This document shows positions 62,598 to 64,000 of a DNA stretch of 64,000 bases, one piece after another (the first letter of the stretch is position 1; every line of letters starts with the position of its first letter). Origin of the DNA: Daphnia carinata (lineage: Eukaryota; Arthropoda; Branchiopoda; Diplostraca; Daphniidae); contig NC_081333.1 of the NCBI RefSeq assembly GCF_022539665.2, positions 9,360,971-9,424,970 on the forward strand. Direction: 5' to 3'. A program made the position numbers and the translations under genes. The notes beneath the pieces are model-generated. The model had not been told where the DNA came from. It saw only the letters and a program-made list of their open reading frames with translations, and made no database searches.

Positions 62598-64000
62598 TTA
62601 CCAGAAACCTTCTGGAATAGCATTAGTACTGTAGTCCACAGGTTGACGACGCGCGGAAGCGGAGTATTGATGGTTAATCCGGTGTATAATATAGGAGCTG
62701 GTGATATCTCTGCCTACTGGTTTGTAATGTTGGTTGGCCCTGGGAAATGGATGAGGATTATGTTGACGACTGCTGAAGTGGCTGTTTCCATGGTTAACTG
62801 GATTATAAAAATTTCTATTTGTTTCGACTAATGGTTGGGGATTCTCGGTAATGGGTATCCAACCGTCACTTGCAAAGTAGCTATGAGGCTTTGTGGCAAG
62901 AGATGAAAAAGTAACGGTTTCGGGAGTCTTTGTGAGATGGCTTTTGTAGCTGTCTTGATGACTGAAACTTGCCTGGTTTGGACTTACACGAAGTCGATGG
63001 TTATCGCCTTCCTGACTTGGATGACTTTGAAGATTTTTCTTCTCGAGCGGCAACCGATGGGGAGCAACACCGTTAACAAATTTTGCATTTGCGGTTTCAA
63101 TTCTAGCAGCAGCGCCGTTTTGCAAAACTCCGACCAAGTCGGCAATTTCCGTGAGGTTCGCATTCGTTTGGTTCAATACCGCTTGCAAATCCCCAAGCGG
63201 ATCCGGCTGAGACGCTGCTTGTTGCTGCTGGATTTGATCTCTAGCACGAGCTTCGTTAAAACGAAACAAGTTAGCAACAGAATCGACAACGGTCAAAAAG
63301 CTTGACATTAAAGTATAAAATGTATTGAAAGCAATCAAACCATCCGAGTCGAAAAGGTTGATAAACGCACTTGTAAACCTATTTAGCTGAATGTTGTTGG
63401 TATTTGAATTTAAAACGTTGTCGGCTCTGGCCATGAAATAGATAAACCTATCCGTGCCAAAATTGAATCGCAAATTGGATTGTTTGCTTCTGTTTCCGTT
63501 GCGTTCTACTTCCAAGTTAGTGCGACCCGATGCAATACTCATGAAACGTTTGCTGGTCGCTTCTAATGCTGACTCACTGGTTTGCGAATTTTGTTTTGAT
63601 TTTCTTTTACGGGATTTGTCCACGACGAATTGCTTGCTTCGCCGATTACTCGTTATGAGAGTAGACTCCTTAATTGCATAGACTAGTGAACCGCGATTTA
63701 TTTTTTTGTCGGTTGGGTTACTGCTATACCCAACTGGATTAAAAAAATGTCGACTTTCCTCAACGGCTAAACGTTGCTCTTTTTTTTGTCGACTATTTAC
63801 GCGTTGTCTCACTGGATAAATTTTCTCTTCTTTTCCAAGTTCCTCGTAATTTTGATAAGAGCTTGTGCCATTGCATTCATTGGCATTATGTTGTTTGTCT
63901 TGTGGCACACCCTTAAGCGATCTTCGTTTAACCGTTTGCATCGCATTCGACTCACGATCCCCAGCTTGTTGTTGATCAGCAGAGTCGTCATTGAATTCGT
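62598..64000 (-). CDS. Secreted paralogue D, partial (5' end beyond the window)
   Basis: The frame is open from the window edge to a stop at 62598. It aligns along its whole length with paralogue C from the linker after the first domain: the edge reads EFNDDSADQQAGDRE where C has EFEDGSAEQQGDDRE. The second domain is intact (DRFIYFMARADNVLNSNT, FDSDGLIAFNTFYTLMSSF, FRFNEARARDQI), preceded by a basic cluster (NRSKQSNLRF) that has lost the RKR site of C. The C-terminal tail ends early (NAIPEGFW), about 45 residues before that of C; nucleotide similarity continues past the stop, so the end looks frameshifted. The first domain and signal peptide would lie beyond 64000. Confidence 0.7.
   Translation of the reverse strand, partial: EFNDDSADQQQAGDRESNAMQTVKRRSLKGVPQDKQHNANECNGTSSYQNYEELGKEEKIYPVRQRVNSRQKKEQRLAVEESRHFFNPVGYSSNPTDKKINRGSLVYAIKESTLITSNRRSKQFVVDKSRKRKSKQNSQTSESALEATSKRFMSIASGRTNLEVERNGNRSKQSNLRFNFGTDRFIYFMARADNVLNSNTNNIQLNRFTSAFINLFDSDGLIAFNTFYTLMSSFLTVVDSVANLFRFNEARARDQIQQQQAASQPDPLGDLQAVLNQTNANLTEIADLVGVLQNGAAARIETANAKFVNGVAPHRLPLEKKNLQSHPSQEGDNHRLRVSPNQASFSHQDSYKSHLTKTPETVTFSSLATKPHSYFASDGWIPITENPQPLVETNRNFYNPVNHGNSHFSSRQHNPHPFPRANQHYKPVGRDITSSYIIHRINHQYSASARRQPVDYSTNAIPEGFW

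Overview
The window is animal nuclear DNA. Genes are built of many exons separated by short GT-AG introns (mostly 50-100 bp), strands are mixed, there are no operons, and AT-rich spacers are full of homopolymer runs. Gene content (Ku80, condensin subunit H, PRC1, lipin, a single-domain ACE, PNRC, an RNF38/44-type RING protein) fits an arthropod. The compact introns and a run of secreted paralogues suggest a branchiopod crustacean such as Daphnia; that assignment is inference.

Layout. 2.8-5.7 kb (+): coiled-coil Fez1-type gene (LZTS/N4BP3 family). 6.8-8.7 kb (-): two tiny three-exon genes, each a signal peptide plus a lone saposin-A-type domain, and a 35-residue secreted-looking ORF. 9.4-12.3 kb (+): PRC1/Ase1. 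14.1-14.6 kb (-): PNRC-type coactivator. 17.4-24.4 kb (+): RING-H2 E3 ligase. 26.4-29.3 kb (-): condensin H (barren). 29.9-30.6 kb (+): small unrecognised ORFs. 31.1-34.5 kb (+): Ku80. 35.2-39.1 kb (+): angiotensin-converting enzyme. 40.0-48.2 kb (+): lipin. 49.2-64.0 kb (-): four related secreted proteins of a family I do not recognise, the last cut by the window edge.

Exon joins were built by hand from splice signals, preserved phase and family similarity. Every multi-exon CDS given sums to a whole number of codons. The conserved genes are independent housekeeping functions (mitosis, DNA repair, lipid synthesis, ubiquitin ligation). The parts most likely to be new are the lone SapA pair and the 49-64 kb family.
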